A DNA stretch of 64,000 nt from Marinobacter salsuginis (lineage in GTDB: Bacteria > Pseudomonadota > Gammaproteobacteria > Pseudomonadales > Oleiphilaceae), in contig NZ_BGZH01000003.1 in the NCBI RefSeq assembly GCF_009617755.1, forward strand, positions 62,001-126,000. The letters run 5' to 3'. Numbering within the stretch: the stretch's first letter is position 1; every line of letters begins with the position of its first letter. Below the pieces are notes generated by a model that ran no database searches, was not told where the DNA came from, and saw nothing but the letters and a program-made list of their open reading frames with translations. The position numbers and the translations under genes were made by a program. This document shows, piece by piece, positions 23,078 through 32,513 of this stretch.

Positions 23078-24814
23078 TCATCCGAGCGCCTTTTCCACCG
23101 ACTCCAGAAAGCCAATCATATCCACCACCTGTTCAGAATCCGGATCAACGGTTTTACCCTTCAAATCGGCAGTAACAATTCCGCTGTCGACGGTATCCGT
23201 TAACGCGGCCTTCAATTGAACGGCGTACTGGCTCAAAGGTTCGTTACCCTCTCGCTCACCGACAGTTTCCAGGGCGTTGGCCAGCGCGAAGATCAACGCA
23301 GATGGATTGAAGTGGGCGATCTTTCCGTCACTCTCAAGATACTTCAGGTAAAGATCATGTGCCGTGCCATGGGGCGCCTCGAACAACATGGTGCCGTCCT
23401 TGCTCTCGATGATGGAACTGGCGGTCGCCAGGCTGCCGCCGAGCGCCGCTGAGATGTCCGAGAAGATGTCCCCATCCAGGTTCTGGGACGGATACAGCGC
23501 ATTTCTGGGAGGATCGGTGATCATCTTCTTGAGCTGGCTCGAAGGCCGCATGATCATAAACGATGGTGGCGGCGTGTCCTCACTGGCCAACTCGCGGCGC
23601 ACTTCGGTAATCACATCGCTGTAGACTTCGTCGTACTCCATGTACTCGCGCTTTAGACCAAAATACACCTCCTTGTCCTTGCGCGAGGCATCCCGGAACA
23701 CTTGCAGAACCCAGTCCTTGATGGCCTCGCGGTCATTAGACATGAGAAGCATCGGATCGCCTTTTCTGACCCGGCGGGCATGCTTCTCGTCACCGTCGAC
23801 GATCACCTTGAGAATGCCATCTTCCTTTGCCGCCATGTTGAAGCTGCCGTACTGGTCGCCGCCCCCGGCACTCATGCGAGAAATTGACACATGAGCACCC
23901 CGGCCCGGAATACCAAATTCCTTGAGTTGGTTCACCAGCTTGAGCAATTTACGCCCGGTGGTGTTGTCCGGAACGCCCCACAGCGCTCGCTTCGGTGGGT
24001 TGGAAACAATTCGTGCAGCCTGGGCATCAATCAGCTCGTAGAAGTACTTCAGACCCAGATCCTCGATCTGCTTCTTGTAGTCACTGTGGTAGATGTCCTC
24101 GATCGCTGCTCTCATGGCGCCGTCGTAGCCGGGGATCACGGTGTCTTTCAGGCCCAGGTAGACATCCCGTTTCTCGGCAATAGCTCGCTGGAAGAAGCGA
24201 TGTGCCCAGGCTTTAACGTCCTCCAGGTCATTGGTTGCCAACAGCCAGGGATCGCCCTTGCGAATCTCTCGGCGATGCAGCTCTACAGGGTCTCCACTAC
24301 TCCCGACAAACATCAGCTTGACCACACCGGTTGCCATGGATAGCTGGTTAAAACTGTCCTTGATGCCACCGAATTCCATGGTATCCACCTCAATGTCGCG
24401 CCCTACCCATTCCGGACGGCGAATGTTGAGGTTACGGAACTTGATGTCTTCCCGGGTTATATTGCCACTGATGCCCTTCCGGATAGCGCCGTTTGGCGAT
24501 TTGGTCGCCAGCGGGTGCAGGTTGTTGCCGTCCACATCCGGATGCTTACGGAGCAAGTCCTCGAGCTGCTGCCGGTTAACGGTCATGCCGGCATTTTTGA
24601 CTCCCACACCATGACGTTGGAGGGCATCAATGGCATCGATGACTACCTGGCCATTGGTCAACAGTCGGTTTTCCGCAGACAGGTCGATTTCTTCAAGCTG
24701 AATATCAAGCCGTGAATTCACGAACTTCTTCAGAATATGGTCAAACGCAACCTGGGCCATTTCGTCGCCGTGGAGGATCACAAGAGGCGAGGTGACACTG
24801 ATTCTGCTGTCCAT
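23078..24814 (-). CDS. Isocitrate dehydrogenase-like protein with internal duplication
   Basis: This 578-residue member of the isocitrate/isopropylmalate dehydrogenase family is longer than type II enzymes (about 400-420). LTNGQVVIDAIDALQRHGVGVKNAGMT is the N-terminal substrate loop, LDGDIFSDISAALGGSLATASS (about 446-467) holds metal-binding Asp residues, and FEAPHGTAHD near 478 is the cofactor region. Residues about 140-282 and 308-444 are repeats: GDPWLLATND/GDPMLLMSND, VYLGLKDTVIPGYD/VYFGLKREYMEYDE, NPPKRALWG/DPPRNALYP. Only the second copy leads into the conserved DGD segment. It lies 29 bases downstream of mqo in one operon. GGGAG precedes the ATG. I infer NADP-dependent isocitrate oxidation. 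Confidence 0.82.
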   Translation of the reverse strand: MDSRISVTSPLVILHGDEMAQVAFDHILKKFVNSRLDIQLEEIDLSAENRLLTNGQVVIDAIDALQRHGVGVKNAGMTVNRQQLEDLLRKHPDVDGNNLHPLATKSPNGAIRKGISGNITREDIKFRNLNIRRPEWVGRDIEVDTMEFGGIKDSFNQLSMATGVVKLMFVGSSGDPVELHRREIRKGDPWLLATNDLEDVKAWAHRFFQRAIAEKRDVYLGLKDTVIPGYDGAMRAAIEDIYHSDYKKQIEDLGLKYFYELIDAQAARIVSNPPKRALWGVPDNTTGRKLLKLVNQLKEFGIPGRGAHVSISRMSAGGGDQYGSFNMAAKEDGILKVIVDGDEKHARRVRKGDPMLLMSNDREAIKDWVLQVFRDASRKDKEVYFGLKREYMEYDEVYSDVITEVRRELASEDTPPPSFMIMRPSSQLKKMITDPPRNALYPSQNLDGDIFSDISAALGGSLATASSIIESKDGTMLFEAPHGTAHDLYLKYLESDGKIAHFNPSALIFALANALETVGEREGNEPLSQYAVQLKAALTDTVDSGIVTADLKGKTVDPDSEQVVDMIGFLESVEKALG

Positions 24815-24843
24815 GGAAATCTCCCTGTTATTTGTTGGCCTGT

Positions 24844-26313
24844 TCAGTCCTGCTGTGATGCCGACGGCTTGATACCCAACCGCTCATTGACCAAATCCCG
24901 GATCTCCCGGTATCGGTCGGGATTCTTCGCTAGCGCCTCCAGGTTATCTTCGGGGAATATTTCTTTCTTCTTCTTTTCCGCTTGCTCACTGGTAAAAATA
25001 GACGGCAAAAGCTGTTCCAGGCAACGCAGCATGACCTCCGGCGACACCGAAGCACCCGGGGATGCGCCGAGTAAGGTACCGTAGGTCTTGTCACTGGATA
25101 CCAGGATCTCGGTGCCCATCTGCAGGTCCCCATCCCGGATGATCTGTACCCGCTGGCCAGCCTCAACCGCTTTCCAGTTGAACTTCTTACTCATGCCCGG
25201 AGCGAAGCTGTCCAGCTCTTCGAACATGCTCTTTTCGCCCTTGAAGGTCTCTGAAACCAGATATTTGACCAGAGGGAAGTGCTCCAGGGCGACGTTCAGC
25301 AGGCTCGGAATATCGTGGAGGCGCATTGAGCGAAGGTAGTCGAGGAACCCCCGCCCTCTTTCCAGTACCGGTTTGAACGAGGCGAACGGGCCAAACAGAA
25401 GGTAATACTTTCCGTCTGATACCCGCAGATCGAGGTGCGGAACGGACATCGGCGGTGCACCCACCTTTGCCTTACCGTAGGTTTTGGCCCTGTATTGCTT
25501 GGCCTGTTCGGCGGTGATCTCGGCCTGCAGGAAACGCCCGCCAACGGGAAAACCGGTGAAACGACGGGCAAAAGGCAGATGGCTCTTTTTCAGGATCGGG
25601 AATGCACCACCGCCCGCACCGACGAACAGAACATCCGCCTTGTACTGTCGATCACCTCCCCTGTTCTGGGTTTCCACAAGCCAGCTACCGGCCGGGCTGC
25701 GATGTACGCGCTTCACGTGGGTGCCGTATTCAATCTTTACGCCGAGGTCGTCAACGGCGTGCCGGGCCATTTGCTCTGTCAGCGCACCAAAGTTGACGTC
25801 CGTGCCGGTTTCGATAACCGTCGCCGCCATCTTCTCATGGCGCGGCCGCTCCTCCATGGTGTAGGGAATCCAGCTCTTGATCTCGTCGAAGTCTTCTGAA
25901 TAGCGCATCTGCTCAAAGAAATGATGCGCCGACATCTCCTTGAAGCGGAGTTTCAGTTCCTGAATCGACGGTTCCGAGACGATGGTGCAGTGCTTGGTCT
26001 GGTTGATGAAGGATTTGGGATCCTTGATAGCGCCCTTCTGGATCAGATAGGCCCAGAACTGCTTGGCCACGTTAAACTGGGCGTGAATCTTTACCGCCTT
26101 TTCGACCGAAATGACCTCTTCGTCCACCGGTGTGTAGTTCAGCTCACAGTTCGCCTCGTGCCCGGTACCTGCGTTATTGAACACCCAGGAATTCCCGGCC
26201 CCGGGGCCGTCCAGTCTTTCCAGAATGGTGATATCCAGTTCCGGCGCCAACTCTTTCGCCAGGGTGGCGAAAGTGGTGCCCATTATTCCTGCGCCGATAA
26301 TGATTACGTTCAT
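24844..26313 (-). CDS. mqo: Malate:quinone oxidoreductase
   Basis: This 489-residue FAD-dependent peripheral membrane enzyme oxidises malate to oxaloacetate with electrons to quinone. It opens with the FAD Rossmann motif GAGIMGTTFATLAKEL. NSWVFNNAGTGHEANCELNYTP (about residues 40-61) is highly typical of Mqo, and LLGASPGASVSPEVML near residue 425 is the C-terminal family motif. Length matches the family. It is followed 29 bases on by the isocitrate dehydrogenase gene, making a two-gene TCA-cycle operon on the minus strand, divergent from the branched-chain dehydrogenase operon. Confidence 0.96.
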   Translation of the reverse strand: MNVIIIGAGIMGTTFATLAKELAPELDITILERLDGPGAGNSWVFNNAGTGHEANCELNYTPVDEEVISVEKAVKIHAQFNVAKQFWAYLIQKGAIKDPKSFINQTKHCTIVSEPSIQELKLRFKEMSAHHFFEQMRYSEDFDEIKSWIPYTMEERPRHEKMAATVIETGTDVNFGALTEQMARHAVDDLGVKIEYGTHVKRVHRSPAGSWLVETQNRGGDRQYKADVLFVGAGGGAFPILKKSHLPFARRFTGFPVGGRFLQAEITAEQAKQYRAKTYGKAKVGAPPMSVPHLDLRVSDGKYYLLFGPFASFKPVLERGRGFLDYLRSMRLHDIPSLLNVALEHFPLVKYLVSETFKGEKSMFEELDSFAPGMSKKFNWKAVEAGQRVQIIRDGDLQMGTEILVSSDKTYGTLLGASPGASVSPEVMLRCLEQLLPSIFTSEQAEKKKKEIFPEDNLEALAKNPDRYREIRDLVNERLGIKPSASQQD

Positions 26314-26459
26314 TAAAACCTGCCCGCGTGAGTCAAATGGCTGAATCCGTTGAAAGTGTATACCTTGACGGTAGCACGCTTCGCCAGGCGCGGAAAACGC
26401 GGAGACAGCGGTTACTCATCACTTAAAATCTCTCAACGGGGGTCTACCCCTGTCCAGCA

Positions 26460-26477
26460 GTTTACGTTAAGGTAAAC
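26460..26477. promoter_or_regulatory. Palindrome resembling a LiuR-type box
   Basis: GTTTACGTTAAGGTAAAC is an 18-base imperfect palindrome (GTTTAC / GTAAAC arms) about 110 bases upstream of the E1 alpha start. It resembles the TTTACG-type palindromes described for LiuR, the MerR-family regulator of branched-chain amino-acid catabolism. No such regulator gene is in the window. Otherwise the gap 26314-26586 holds no gene. Confidence 0.4.
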
Positions 26478-26586
26478 ATCACCTGGCACGAATCACACCA
26501 GATTCTGCCAGGCTGTCTACAATGACATTAACTACACTCCCACAAGGAGTGTTTGTTCCTCAGGCCACTACCCCAGGAAGAGGATT

Positions 26587-27771
26587 ATGACAACAACAAA
26601 GTCCAAAGTTGTGTATTCCCCAGTGTTTACCGACGGTGCGGAATTCCGTATTCCCACGTTCAGGCTTCTGAAACAGGACGGCAAGCTCTACAAGAGCGCC
26701 AAGGCTCCTGATCTCGACAAAGACAAGGCCCTTCGTATCTATCGGGCCATGGTTACCACCCGAATTCTTGATGAACGCATGCTTGCCGCCCAACGGCAGG
26801 GCCGCCTGAGCTTTTACATGCAGTGCACCGGTGAAGAAGCGGCCGTAATTGGCAGCGCGGCGGCGCTGGATGATGGCGACATGATTATGGCGCAGTATCG
26901 GGAGCAAGGTGCCCTCGCCTACCGCGGTTTTACCATCGACGAATTCATGAACCAGCTGTTCGGCAATGAGATGGACTATGGCAAGGGTCGCCAGATGCCG
27001 GTCCATTATGGCTCGAAAAAGCTGAACTACATGACCATCTCTTCACCGCTGGCCACCCAGATTCCCCAGGCCACGGGCTATGCTTACGGTCAGAAACTTC
27101 GCGGCGAAGGTCATTGCACCATTACCTATTTTGGCGAAGGCGCCGCTTCCGAGGGCGATTTCCACGCGGCCCTGAACATGGCTGCGGTTCATCGGGTGCC
27201 CGTGATCTTCCTGTGCCGGAACAACGGTTACGCTATTTCCACACCGGCCGCCGAACAGTTTGCAGCCGACGGCGTTGCACCCCGGGCCTACGGTTACAAG
27301 ATGGATGTGATCCGGGTGGACGGTAACGACATTCTGGCGATGTATCAGGCCACTCAAGAGGCCCGCAAGCTGGCCGTAGAACACAACCGTCCTGTATTGA
27401 TCGAGGCCATGAGTTATCGCCTGGCGGCCCACTCTTCATCAGACGACCCGTCCGGCTACCGGAGTAAGGATGAAGAGGCAGTATGGCGGGAAAAAGATCC
27501 GATACTGCGCATGCGTCTGTGGCTGGAAAGCAAGAAGTGGTGGAGTGAGGACGACGAAAAGCAGCTGCAGGAGAACATGCGCCGGGAAGTGCTCGAAACC
27601 ATGAAACGGGCGCAGAAACGGCCGCCACCACCGCTTGAATCATTGGTCAGTGATGTCTATGACGAAGTCCCGCCGGCGCTGGCTGAGCAGTTCGACAAAC
27701 TGAAGGCGCATATTCGCCGGTATCCGGACGAGTACCCGAAGAGTGCCAAACACGCCAAGGGAGGAGCATAA
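26587..27771 (+). CDS. bkdA1: Branched-chain 2-oxoacid dehydrogenase E1 alpha subunit
   Basis: This 394-residue thiamine-diphosphate-dependent E1 alpha subunit has the TPP/Mg motif [18 protein letters not shown] at about residues 183-200, ending in CRNNGYAIS. Residues 282-293, [12 protein letters not shown], align with the phosphorylation loop of mitochondrial E1 alpha (HHSTSDDSSAYRS-type): both phospho-acceptor serine positions are kept (S283, S293). It decarboxylates 2-oxoacids from valine, leucine and isoleucine with the E1 beta subunit. Its stop is one base before the E1 beta start. A kinase gene closes the operon. Acetoin or pyruvate dehydrogenase is less likely given the overall motif set. 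Confidence 0.92.
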   Translation: MTTTKSKVVYSPVFTDGAEFRIPTFRLLKQDGKLYKSAKAPDLDKDKALRIYRAMVTTRILDERMLAAQRQGRLSFYMQCTGEEAAVIGSAAALDDGDMIMAQYREQGALAYRGFTIDEFMNQLFGNEMDYGKGRQMPVHYGSKKLNYMTISSPLATQIPQATGYAYGQKLRGEGHCTITYFGEGAASEGDFHAALNMAAVHRVPVIFLCRNNGYAISTPAAEQFAADGVAPRAYGYKMDVIRVDGNDILAMYQATQEARKLAVEHNRPVLIEAMSYRLAAHSSSDDPSGYRSKDEEAVWREKDPILRMRLWLESKKWWSEDDEKQLQENMRREVLETMKRAQKRPPPPLESLVSDVYDEVPPALAEQFDKLKAHIRRYPDEYPKSAKHAKGGA

Positions 27772-27772
27772 G

Positions 27773-28750
27773 ATGACGAAGATGAATATGCTCCAGGCCA
27801 TCAACAACGCCCTGGACACCGCCATGGCGGAAGACGAGCGAGTACTGTGTTTCGGTGAGGACGTGGGTGTCTTTGGCGGCGTTTTCCGTGCCACCAGCAA
27901 CCTGCAACAGAAGTACGGCAAGGCCCGTTGCTTCAACACGCCCCTGGTAGAGCAAGGCATCATCGGGTTTGCCAACGGTCTGGCGGCACAGGGCTCTGTT
28001 CCCGTAGCCGAGATCCAGTTCGCCGACTACATCTTCCCGGCGTTTGATCAGATCGTGAACGAATCCGCCAAGTTCCGCTACCGCTCGGGCAACCTGTTCA
28101 ACGTGGGCGGGTTAACCATTCGCGCCCCCTACGGCGGCGGCATTGCCGGCGGCCTGTACCACTCCCAGTCACCGGAGGCCTACTTTGCCCACACGCCGGG
28201 CCTGAAAATCGTGGTACCACGCAACCCGCATCAGGCCAAAGGGCTATTGCTGGCCGCTATCCACGATCCCAACCCGACCCTGTTCTTCGAGCCCAAGCGG
28301 CTTTACCGGGCCTCGGTGGGTGAAGTACCCGACGAGGACTACCGCCTGCCCCTGGGTGAAGCCGAAGTCACCAAGGAAGGCACGGATGTGACGGTTCTGG
28401 GCTGGGGCGCCCAGATGGAAGTTATCGATCAGGCCGTAGAACGGGCCGAGAAGGATGGTATTTCCTGTGAGGTCATCGACCTGAGGACCATCTTGCCCTG
28501 GGATGTGGAAACCGTGGCCAACTCCGTGTTCAAGACCGGAAGGCTGGTGGTCACCCACGAAGCTCCCCTGACCGGCGGCTTCGCCGGTGAAATCGCTGCC
28601 ACGATTCAGGAGCGCTGTTTCCTGTATCTGGAATCTCCGATCGCTCGGGTAACCGGGATGGACACCCCGTTCCCGCTGGTGCTGGAAAAAGAGCACCTGC
28701 CCAATCACCTGAAGGTCTACGAGGCCATCAGGGCGAGCGTTGAATTCTAA
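27773..28750 (+). CDS. bkdA2: Branched-chain 2-oxoacid dehydrogenase E1 beta subunit
   Basis: This 325-residue E1 beta subunit has family landmarks [17 protein letters not shown] near the N-terminus, [36 protein letters not shown], and [24 protein letters not shown]. The C-terminal domain includes DLRTILPWD and [15 protein letters not shown]. The ATG at 27773 is chosen because GGGAGGAGC precedes it by the right spacing; the frame also opens 30 bases earlier inside the E1 alpha gene. It forms the alpha2-beta2 E1 heterotetramer with the upstream subunit. Confidence 0.95.
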   Translation: MTKMNMLQAINNALDTAMAEDERVLCFGEDVGVFGGVFRATSNLQQKYGKARCFNTPLVEQGIIGFANGLAAQGSVPVAEIQFADYIFPAFDQIVNESAKFRYRSGNLFNVGGLTIRAPYGGGIAGGLYHSQSPEAYFAHTPGLKIVVPRNPHQAKGLLLAAIHDPNPTLFFEPKRLYRASVGEVPDEDYRLPLGEAEVTKEGTDVTVLGWGAQMEVIDQAVERAEKDGISCEVIDLRTILPWDVETVANSVFKTGRLVVTHEAPLTGGFAGEIAATIQERCFLYLESPIARVTGMDTPFPLVLEKEHLPNHLKVYEAIRASVEF

Positions 28751-28776
28751 GCTGATATCAGGACAGGAGAGCGACT

Positions 28777-30378
28777 ATGAGTGATTTTATTCTGCCCGAT
28801 ATCGGCGAAGGTATCGTGGAATGTGAACTGGTCAAATGGCTGGTCAGTGAAGGCGATTTGATCGAAGAAGATCAGCCGGTCGCCGAGGTAATGACTGACA
28901 AGGCCCTGGTGGAAATTCCGGCGCCCTACAAGGGCCGGGTAACACGCCTTTACTATAAGGAAGGCGATATCGCCAAGGTTCATGCCCCGCTGTTTGAACT
29001 GGTGGATGAGAGCGAAAGTGGTCGCCAAGCACCGGCTGCCAGCTCTCCAGAGCCTGCGGAGCCAAAGGCTGCTGCCCCCGCGGCTGAAAAGCAATCTACC
29101 TCCGACACCGAGTCCGGAGATAATGCCACCGAGGACTTTATCCTGCCGGATATCGGCGAAGGGATTGTCGAGTGCGAGGTGGTGGAATGGCGCGTCGCCG
29201 AAGGTGATGAGATTGAGGAAGACCAGCCTGTCGTGGACGTTATGACCGACAAGGCCATGGTCGAAATTACTGCTCCCAAAGCCGGGCGGGTAACCAAGCT
29301 TTATCACCAACAGCAGGCGATGGCCAAAGTTCATGCGCCCCTGTTCGCGTTCATTCCCCGTGACCGGGAAGAGCCGGATGAGTCCAGAGCCAAACCGGAG
29401 CCCGCTGCGCAACTCTCAACCGCAACGGCCTCACCGGTTGCTACGGCGAGCCGACAGCGTATTCCGGCCAGCCCGGCTGTCCGTCGCTTGGTTCGGGAGC
29501 ACGAGCTCAACCTCTCGGATATCGAGGGATCGGGCAAGGATGGTCGTGTCCTGAAAGCCGATGTACTGGCCCATATCGAGGAAGGTCCCAGGCAGGAACA
29601 GGCTCCAAGCCCCGCCGAGGAAACTCAAACTCCCAAAACTGGGAGTTCCCGCAGGGCACCTGTCGGCGAACAGGAAGTACGAGTCGAACCTATCCGCGGC
29701 ATCAAAGCTGCGATGGCGAAAAGCATGGTCAAATCGGCCACCACCATTCCTCACTTTATCTACAGCGAGGATATTGATGTCACCGATCTGCTCAAGCTAC
29801 GGGAACAACTGAAACCGGAGGCAGAAGCACGGGGTTCGAGACTGACGCTCATGCCCTTCTTCATGAAGGCCATGGCCCTGGCGATCCAGGAATTCCCGGT
29901 GCTCAACAGCCAGCTCAACGATGACGTCACGGAGATTCACTACCTGCCCCAGTGCAATATCGGTATGGCGGTGGATGGCAAAGCGGGCCTGACGGTGCCG
30001 AACATCAAAGGCGTGGAAAGCCTCTCGTTGTTGGGGATTGCCGACGAGGTAGCGCGCCTGACCGATGCGGCCCGATCCGGCCGAGTCAGCCAGGAAGACC
30101 TCAAGGGCGGCACCATCACCATCTCCAACATTGGCGCACTGGGTGGCACCTACGCCGCACCCATTATCAATGCACCCGAAGTGGCTATTGTGGCCCTGGG
30201 ACGCACCCAGAAACTGCCCCGGTTTGACGCCAACGGCCAGGTGGTGGAACGGGCCATCATGACGGTGAGCTGGGCCGGCGATCATCGCATTATCGACGGC
30301 GGCACCATCGCCCGCTTCTGCAATCGCTGGAAAGGCTACCTGGAATCGCCCCAAACCATGCTGCTGCACATGGGCTGA
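28777..30378 (+). CDS. bkdB: Branched-chain 2-oxoacid dehydrogenase E2 (dihydrolipoyl acyltransferase)
   Basis: This 533-residue E2 core protein has two N-terminal lipoyl domains (about residues 3-77 and 120-193) with lipoyl lysines at K42 (TDKALVE) and K159 (TDKAMVE). These are joined by Ala/Pro-rich linkers. A peripheral-subunit-binding domain follows at about 229-268 (PASPAVRRLVREHELNLSDIEGSG). The acyltransferase domain ends with the catalytic GDHRIIDGGTIARF. Two lipoyl domains is more than the single one usual in bacterial and mitochondrial branched-chain E2. No E3 gene follows; instead a kinase gene begins nine bases after the stop. Confidence 0.95.
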   Translation: MSDFILPDIGEGIVECELVKWLVSEGDLIEEDQPVAEVMTDKALVEIPAPYKGRVTRLYYKEGDIAKVHAPLFELVDESESGRQAPAASSPEPAEPKAAAPAAEKQSTSDTESGDNATEDFILPDIGEGIVECEVVEWRVAEGDEIEEDQPVVDVMTDKAMVEITAPKAGRVTKLYHQQQAMAKVHAPLFAFIPRDREEPDESRAKPEPAAQLSTATASPVATASRQRIPASPAVRRLVREHELNLSDIEGSGKDGRVLKADVLAHIEEGPRQEQAPSPAEETQTPKTGSSRRAPVGEQEVRVEPIRGIKAAMAKSMVKSATTIPHFIYSEDIDVTDLLKLREQLKPEAEARGSRLTLMPFFMKAMALAIQEFPVLNSQLNDDVTEIHYLPQCNIGMAVDGKAGLTVPNIKGVESLSLLGIADEVARLTDAARSGRVSQEDLKGGTITISNIGALGGTYAAPIINAPEVAIVALGRTQKLPRFDANGQVVERAIMTVSWAGDHRIIDGGTIARFCNRWKGYLESPQTMLLHMG

Positions 30379-30387
30379 CGGTTTATC

Positions 30388-32226
30388 ATGGCGCAGAAGA
30401 CTCAACTGCAGCAGTTCTACATCCCCGAAGAGCAGTCGATCTATCTGCTCAGCCATGATGATGCCAAGAAGCTCAAGGACTGGGTGGCGCTTTGCGCCGC
30501 CCAGCTCCGCCAACTCGGCTATCAGGACATCGAATTGATTGGTAAGGGCGCTTACGGCTTTGTCTTTGCCGGCCGCCTGCCGGGCACGGCCATCGGCGGC
30601 CCGGAACATGTGTTCAAATTCACCCGCATCAACCTGCCCAGACATCTGCAGGACCGGCTTGAAGACGAAGCGTACATTCTTGAGCAGGTCCGTCACCCCA
30701 GGGTGCCGCGGCTGATTTCCTACCAGCGAGCCAATAACCAACCGATTCTGGTAATGGAACGGGCTGCCGGGTTGAATCTGGAAGAGGTATCCCTGCGTGA
30801 TGGCCGCCTGAAGCCACGACTCATTATCCGCATTGCCGACCAGCTTGCCGACATCCTGCGCAACCTGCGCCGGGAAAACGGCCCTGCCGGAAGACCGATC
30901 GTTCACGGTGATATCAAGCCCTCCAATCTGGTGTTCGACGCCAGTACCGAAAACATCGCGCTAATTGACTGGGGCTCCTCGGTGTTTGCCCAGCTGGACG
31001 CTAACCAGCAGTTCATTACCGCCAACGTGATGGAGCTGATGTCCGACAACCTGCAGCAAACCAACGCGCGGCTAGGCGATGTCTATTTTATTGGTGAGGA
31101 ACAGCTCAACGGCGGCCTGTCTTCGCCGCGGTTTGACGAACAGGGTGCGGCCGGCACGCTCTATGCCCTCGCTTCGGCGCAATCCTGCCGTTTTGGTCAC
31201 CGGGCGATCCCGGCTACCTCTCTGGGGCTGCCCATGGAATTTGCCAGGATGCTCGATGGCATGCTGTCGCCGGATCCTGACACGCGGCGCAAAGCCGGTG
31301 ATTACTACCTCAGGGAAATGCCGCGGATGGCTCGCACGGTGATGATCGATCTGCCCGAAAAGCCGGTCGCGGCCCAGGTACCGGTTTGGGTTCGAGCCTC
31401 GGACCAGGAAATCGACACCGTGGTTTACAGTTCCCGCAAATCCTTCCTCCGGGAAGAGGGAGCGCCGGAAACCCTCAACGACGTTAACGACGTTCAGCTC
31501 GACCGCTACTACAAGAACTTCATGCAGGGCATGGGCGAAACCGAGAAAGCCTTTCTGGCGGCCGTCAGCCGCCTGGGGCGCTATCCGGTGGAAGGTGGTC
31601 TGGCCGTGCGTTGGGAAACCGATGGAATCTACATCGACACGTCGCTGAACTTGCACGATCCGGCACTGAAGTCAGCATTTGTTCAGGCGGTCAACAACAT
31701 GGTTTACCTCGCCCAGGCCATTTACCGACAAGGTATTTTCAAAAGCTGCCTGTTTAACGCCCGGAACACTCTGCACATCGACCGTGACGAGCCGGATCAA
31801 CCCTTTCTCCTGTCACCGGGAATGAAACTGCATTACGAGGTCAGCGCTGCGCCGGAGGTGGAGGATGAAAGCCGCGTGCATTCCTACTTCGAGGACGGCC
31901 CCGATCCGGAGGAGTTTCTGGTTCTGCCTGATATCATAATCCACGCTTTGGAGGCCCTGAACGACATCCACCACACCGGCATGATTATCTTCGAAGCCCT
32001 GCCCCGGCATCTAAAGATTCACAGCCACTACCGGCTGCTGGATCCCGACCGGGAAGCGGAGTTTACTCGGCTATTGGATGAAATTCTTTCCGCTGTCGAA
32101 CAGATCACCGGGCTCGGAGTTTCCGGATATATGAAGATGCCCTACAAGGACACGCGCTTTTTCCCGCATATCGAGCGTTTGCCCGACCGGTATTACCCGC
32201 GCAACCCCAGGTCCGAGCACGCTTAG
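30388..32226 (+). CDS. Eukaryote-like protein kinase at the end of the bkd operon
   Basis: This 612-residue protein has an N-terminal protein kinase domain (about residues 45-320). The glycine-rich loop is GKGAYGFVF (52-60), the ATP lysine is probably K77 in VFKFTR, and E94 lies in helix C. The catalytic loop is HGDIKPSN (173-180) and the metal loop is DWG (194-196) in place of DFG. A C-terminal region of about 290 residues is unrecognised and has no membrane helix. It starts nine bases after the E2 stop, though with a weak RBS. The substrate is not known; the bkd E1 alpha subunit, with conserved target-like serines, is the obvious candidate by context. Confidence 0.85.
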   Translation: MAQKTQLQQFYIPEEQSIYLLSHDDAKKLKDWVALCAAQLRQLGYQDIELIGKGAYGFVFAGRLPGTAIGGPEHVFKFTRINLPRHLQDRLEDEAYILEQVRHPRVPRLISYQRANNQPILVMERAAGLNLEEVSLRDGRLKPRLIIRIADQLADILRNLRRENGPAGRPIVHGDIKPSNLVFDASTENIALIDWGSSVFAQLDANQQFITANVMELMSDNLQQTNARLGDVYFIGEEQLNGGLSSPRFDEQGAAGTLYALASAQSCRFGHRAIPATSLGLPMEFARMLDGMLSPDPDTRRKAGDYYLREMPRMARTVMIDLPEKPVAAQVPVWVRASDQEIDTVVYSSRKSFLREEGAPETLNDVNDVQLDRYYKNFMQGMGETEKAFLAAVSRLGRYPVEGGLAVRWETDGIYIDTSLNLHDPALKSAFVQAVNNMVYLAQAIYRQGIFKSCLFNARNTLHIDRDEPDQPFLLSPGMKLHYEVSAAPEVEDESRVHSYFEDGPDPEEFLVLPDIIIHALEALNDIHHTGMIIFEALPRHLKIHSHYRLLDPDREAEFTRLLDEILSAVEQITGLGVSGYMKMPYKDTRFFPHIERLPDRYYPRNPRSEHA

Positions 32227-32513
32227 ACGCCAGGCCGATCCCATCCGTTTTGTCCGCTGTTTCGGACGCTTTGTCCGGTAAAGCCGACAATTTCAATCAG
32301 GAAACTCCCGAGATGTCCCAGCCACAGGACACTTCATTTCCAAAATCAGTGAACGAAACCGCTCAAGGCTCCTGAAAACACGTAAAAACAATGACTTGGC
32401 AACTGGCATGGTTCCTGTATCAGAACCGGATATAACGATAAAAACTGCCTGAAGAACAAATCGTTAAGAAAGACTGTTTTTCACGTTTGCTCGGATAACA
32501 ATAAGGAACAACT

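Noticed and set aside
26314..26586. Additional small gene between mqo and the bkd operon
   Set aside because: No frame with an RBS and coding character was seen. The gap is explained by divergent promoters and the palindrome at 26460.
29797..30906. 369-codon open frame on the minus strand across E2 and the kinase
   Set aside because: It is a shadow of two strongly supported genes; the translation has no recognisable fold or start signal.
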